Shown: piece by piece, positions 59,619 to 64,000 of the stretch
Layout: each line of letters opens with the position of its first letter
Position numbering within the stretch: the first letter of the stretch is position 1
Source of the DNA: Patellaria atrata CBS 101060
Lineage: Eukaryota > Ascomycota > Dothideomycetes > Patellariales > Patellariaceae
Assembly (NCBI GenBank): GCA_010093705.1
Contig: MU006106.1
Span: 523,086-587,085 of the forward strand
Length of the DNA: 64,000 bases
Direction of reading: 5' to 3'
The notes under the pieces: generated by a model
Databases searched by the model: none
Told to the model about the DNA's origin: nothing
What the model saw: only the letters and a program-made list of their open reading frames with translations
Position numbers and translations under genes: made by a program

Positions 59619-61411
59619 ATGCTATGCTCTCTTCGTTTTTCTAATCTGAAAGTGCGTTTCACACTTCGTAATATCCTTATCGTCCTCTTGTCTCTTTCCC
59701 TCTTGAATTACTTCTTTATCAATATGCCACTTTTGACCTCTAGATTACCTCCATACTCTGGACAGTATGAGGTCGGGATCATAGATCTGGAGGCTGAAGT
59801 CCTTGAACCCCGTGTCTTTAGCGATGCTGTTGGAATTAAGGGAGATCCTGTGCTAAAGGTGAGCCAGTACCCTTTTGAGCATCACTGTTCTCCCTGGCCA
59901 TACGACCAACGTCTCATCCTAGCGTGGATGGATGGTATCTACACGGAACATATTCCGTGCTATCTATCATCGTGACATATCCGATTCTAAAAATGACCCA
60001 GCTCGATACCGTTTTCTTCACCCTCTTCTATCCAGCTTCCCACCACCGGGCAGCCGCCAATCGTCCACCCCACCTCTGGCTTCCTCGCCCTATCAGTCTC
60101 GTCGGTGAAGGGTATGCACGCTTCGCTCACATCTACTCGAAGGTCATACATCGTATCTTTACGTTTTTCTTATGGCTGATGGTTGGCTCCACCGAAATCC
60201 CCGCGCTACCTGATGCCCCGATTTACAAGCCCCTCTCGCCGAAACTGACGGTGAATGACGATACTTCTTCGTTCTCCAATATTGAAAGTGGCGATTGCCC
60301 AAAGTTTCCGGTCGTTGTGTTTTCTCACGGGATGGCCGGTATGCGGACGAGTTACACACACTACTGTGGAGAAATTGCAAGTCGCGGGTACGTCGTTGCG
60401 GCCATTGAACATCGAGATGGAAGTGGGCCGGGTTCTATCGTCAGATTTAAAGACTCACCGGATAGGAAAGTGTTGCACATGAACAAGGAAGACCTTCTGT
60501 ATATCATGCTCTATGGTTCCTCTTTCTTTTATGAATATTGACCTTCTGACGTATTGCAGTCGCGAGCCGCCCTTGCTAGATTCAGTAGTCAAGCAGCAAG
60601 AGCTCGCATTCCGCCAAGCTGAAGTCGAGGAAACAATCAGAGTACTCAGAGACATCAATGACGGCCACGGTGCTCAGATCCAACGGGAAAACCCGCGTCT
60701 TGAAGGCTTAGGCTTTCCAGACTGGGAGGGGAGGCTAGATTTGACCCAGGCGGTTATTGCAGGTCATTCCTATGGCGCGACACTTGCGCTTCAAACTCTT
60801 AAGGCCGGACCAAACAAACTGCGGCCGTTCAGAGGTGCGATTATCCTAGATCCGTGAGTTATCCTTTCCCGCAGAATACGCTTGGTTGCTAATTTCCTCA
60901 CTCCAATAGAGGAAAGGCCAGTGGACCGTTAAACCACGATATCAATGTTCCCACTCTCATCATTAACTCAGGTACCTGGACAAGTCGTCAAACAGACTTT
61001 TATGGAAAGCCGCACTTCCAAGCAGTCAAAGACCTTATCCAAGGTGTCATCAGTGGTGGCAAAGCTGCGTGGTTCGTTACATTGTGTAAGCAATTCCAAT
61101 CCCGCCTCGTCATAAGCATAAGACTGAATAAGAATCTAGTGGGCACATCCCATCCTTCCTGTACCGATGCGCCGATCATTGCGAAACTGCTTTTGAAATT
61201 GGTTACTAGCACTACCTTGGGTTCTATGAAAGCATTGCAGAAGTATGTAGAGATATCATATGACTTCATGCAGTTTTTAGACGACGGCAAGAGACGTAAT
61301 GTGCTTACTGAGAACGCTACGAGCCCTGATGGACCGCTTGGTGAAGATAGAGGAGAAAGAGGTAAAGACGTGACGGGCTTTTGGCAAATCCATGTCGCTC
61401 CTGAAAGGTAA
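59619..61411 (+). CDS. Platelet-activating-factor acetylhydrolase-family lipase, membrane-anchored
   Basis: Alpha/beta hydrolase of the plasma/intracellular type-II PAF-AH family, which releases short or oxidised acyl chains from phospholipids. Exons 59619..59858, 60002..60498, 60560..60853, 60910..61085 and 61140..61411 give 492 aa. An N-terminal signal anchor lies at about 13-36 (RFTLRNILIVLLSLSLLNYF), so the domain probably sits in the lumen or outside. Family blocks are TVFFTLFYPA, FPVVVFSHGMAGMRTSYTHY, GYVVAAIEHRDGSGPGS, the nucleophile Ser316 in IAGHSYGATLAL, and RGAIILDP with the acid Asp. The expected histidine lies in the last exons (GTSHPSCTDAPII fits the family's GxxHxxxxD block). 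The splice sites were chosen on phase and family fit. The 143-bp first intron is the longest in the window. Confidence 0.88.
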
Positions 61412-64000
61412 CATGATTTGTAGATGTACATACTGTAAATATGAAAAATGAGATGAAATGGCATGTGTTGCGAAACTTCAATCATTGACAGTTGAGCAAG
61501 ACATTGAATATATACGAGAGAATTAGTGATTAATATCAACAAAAGCGCGGAATAAAAACCCGGATATGCAATGTTTCGAACTAGATTATCTATGAATTAA
61601 TATATTTCAGTACAGACGTTAACAGTATCCTAGGATTTATGATGGAAGTTAAAAATGAAGAATATAGAATCACCTTTTATCATTTAGGCATACCTTTGAT
61701 TATTGAGTTTACCAGACTGATTCAACAACAACCTGATATTGATACAGATGGTAGGTCATCATTCTACACTTTGCGGAATCTGGTTTGGGACGTACCTTGG
61801 GAAAACGATGTAAACCTTTCTGTATGAAATGCACAGAGCAGCTATATCCCGAAGTAGGATGACTGCAGAACAGTTTTCGGCAAATGGTAGTTGTTACTGA
61901 AGCTTGTGTTTAAAATGAAAAGTTACGTCAGCTATGGCCTTGAAACTTCTATAGGAATACGGCCCGAATTTTCCGTAGAGGCCAGCCAGCTAGAAGCATA
62001 GAAGGTAATCTAGTTGAGATCATAGAGAGTTCCATTGGAAGGCCTGGTGAGACAAATTAATCCGACCTTCCTAAGCATTGATCGACGTAAGCAGCTTTTT
62101 GAGTCTGCTATCCATGCGCAAGGTAATGATACGGTAGCTGTGGCCTTACAAGAACACCTGACTCACGAAAGGTTCCGTCACTGCCACACTGTAACCAGAA
62201 CTTCTGGTGTCGCATTGACGACTCGGCTATGAATGCCTATCGACCAGAATCTGGGTACGGTACGGTAGATGGGGTCGAACTAACTCCCCGCATTGAGATC
62301 TAAATCTGCCGGTTTAAAGTTTGAAACCAAGTGCTGCATCTTGAAAAAACACTGTTCTTATAGATGTTCGTTGATGATATTGCTATAATTTGATGAGTTA
62401 TGAGCTTATTAACCTAGGATTGGACGGACATCGCGGTCGCTCCCGGTCCTGTAGAACGAAGCTTGGACAATCTGATGGCATTTGATATTTCGCATTATCA
62501 TAGCAGTAGCTTGTGAGACAAACTACCGTAACCGGGGGCTTATTTGCTAGTTATTGGACGCCCAAGGATGTCTGGATAGAATAGTACGAAACGCACTTCT
62601 TCACTGGGGAGTAGGGACCGACATACTTGATAGATTCTACGCAGGATGAGCTTCTGCAAGCCGTTTTGTGAAGGTGTGAACAAGAGAATTGGCAGCAACT
62701 AGAAAGGATTCCAGCTTACTCTACTGCAGGGAGACCAAAGTTTGCAGACTCACACGTGTTTGCGTATCGGTTGATAAGTTTCAACGCCAGTTGTCATTCT
62801 TTGCATAGCTAGTGAGTCGCACCAGAACGAATCGGTTGCTTGCGGTTTCTGTGTAAGGTCATGATGTCTCTTGGTCCTTATGTGAGAATGTGAGTAACGA
62901 TGCTGAAACTTTGATCATCGGGAGGTTGAAGAACGGAAGGTAAAAGACATATCCGACAAGATTTGTAGTGGTTTTTGGACGCACTCGACGCGTCTATGAA
63001 CACCACTTGGCCGTTCATCAGATCTTCAAATTCTGCCATTTTCCTACAGGGTAGTAGATGAGTAAATTGTCATGATTGGTCAAAATATTCGGCAGATGCA
63101 GAATTATGTAGAATAAACGTGGCAGCCACTCATTGCTTTTGGAAATGGCAACGGTATGGGTATTTTGGCAAATCAGCAATAAGAATTATTGCGATTTTAT
63201 ATCATTTTAGCATGATTTACTCCACACTCAGGAGTAAAGACTAGACAGGCCCAAGGACTTTTGACGATGAACAGCCGGATAGAGTTCTTGATGAGAGACA
63301 GCGAGGAGTCGTGAAGTAACTACTGCCGGTTATTGATGTCTCGACGATAGGCTTGTTTCATGATATGTATTGTACTCCCAATTGTGCCTTCACGGCGCGA
63401 ATTCCACCAAAAGGAGTAATCCGTTATGCTGTCTCAATACTTTCGTGAACGCAATTCGCCCTGGTTACTGGGTCTCTTTTTCGGTGACTTGTGCTGTACC
63501 GCGCTATTGAGGTCTCAATTATCACCCATTCCTATGTCCTATGCGGATGGTATAGTACAGTATATAGTCTGCCTTGACGATTCGATACGTAGAAATAAGT
63601 GTTGGCTTGACACCGTTGATGTATGACTTGATTCATGAGTTGTCCTAGAGATTTAAAGAGTTCCTAAAGGTCGTAGGGCCAAGGGGCGTTTTGGGGCCAC
63701 CTTTTGGCGTGATGGGGCCAAGTGGGCGTCCCTGGCGGTACCTTGCTTTGGCTCTCCTTGGCCGATCTTTTTGGGTCATTCCCCTGTCTCGCTCGCTCTC
63801 CTGAAACTGAAACACCACGCTCGCTTCTTTTTTGGAGAGAGTGAACTGTCACTCCACTACCCCATATCCCACTGTGCTCCCACCGTCCCGATCGATGTTG
63901 TTGTTGACCTCGTCCGGTGCACACAGCAGTTGACAGGACCGAGAGGACGATAACGGGCAATTCCATTCTCCTTAGATCTTTGGACTACCCTCAACGAATT
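61412..64000. other. No gene recognised to the window end
   Basis: Open frames here (for example 61639-61827, 62035-62232, 63426-63626 and the minus frame 63664-63966) are short and lack domains or splice partners. A GTACGGTAC word lies at 62255-62263. A composition change to GC-rich, pyrimidine-patterned DNA after about 63670 could be the leader of a gene that begins beyond the window. Confidence 0.4.

Noticed and set aside
1-64000. CRISPR arrays, bacterial operons, rRNA genes
   Set aside because: No spaced direct repeats or rRNA-like blocks were seen; the sequence is fungal nuclear DNA with introns.

Overview
The window is nuclear DNA of a filamentous ascomycete. Supporting signs are short spliceosomal introns (about 50-143 bp, GTANGT or GTGAGT donors, CTAAC-type branch points, YAG acceptors), GPI-anchored and secreted wall enzymes, an Ig-fold POM152 nucleoporin, and divergently packed genes separated by CT-rich 5' leaders. 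The style of FKS1, DHH1, POM152 and the esterases suggests Leotiomycetes (Helotiales-like), but that placement is inference.

Layout. 1-5370 (-): FKS1, the beta-1,3-glucan synthase, cut by the window edge. 8793-10519 (+): a GH72/CBM43 GPI-anchored beta-1,3-glucanosyltransferase, head to head with FKS1 across a 3.4 kb gap, so the enzyme that makes the wall glucan and one that remodels it face the same intergenic region. 12213-13259 (-): an unknown proline-rich protein with NPF/DPF motifs. 14575-20740 (+): a wreck of a large membrane/ankyrin/SPRY gene. 21429-22283 (+): an F-box-like protein. 23099-24147 (-): a secreted CE1 acetylxylan esterase. 25023-27240 (-): a secreted type-B carboxylesterase. 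27883-29736 (-): an FBXO21-type F-box/transglutaminase-like/YccV protein. 30466-30753: a 12-bp satellite containing an assembly gap. 31189-33103 (+): a Sec14-like lipid-transfer protein. 33507-37449 (-): POM152. 37873-39368 (+): a UCH37-type deubiquitinase. 39846-40151 (+): a small single-span membrane protein. 41091-41414 (+): a small CxxC protein. 42763-43718 (+): a zinc-finger protein. 43988-44815 (-): a mitochondrial-type rhomboid. 45660-47331 (+): the DEAD-box helicase DHH1. 47332-57302: a 10 kb stretch with no gene I can support, holding small duplications and diverged repeats. 57303-58568 (-): an ethylene-forming-enzyme-type 2-oxoglutarate oxygenase. 59619-61411 (+): a PAF-acetylhydrolase-family lipase. 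61412-64000: nothing recognised.

Most noteworthy. The 2-oxoglutarate oxygenase at 57303-58568 keeps the iron, 2-oxoglutarate and L-arginine residues of the bacterial ethylene-forming enzyme and adds what reads as a mitochondrial presequence. Its possible substrates, arginine and 2-oxoglutarate, both occur in mitochondria. In the zinc-finger gene an in-frame TGA sits exactly at the first cysteine codon of a fourth, otherwise perfect finger, with 142 open codons after it. A second gene 3 kb away also has a lone in-frame TGA followed by a 48-codon coding-like tail. Spliced models were built by hand and checked for frame. No database search was possible.
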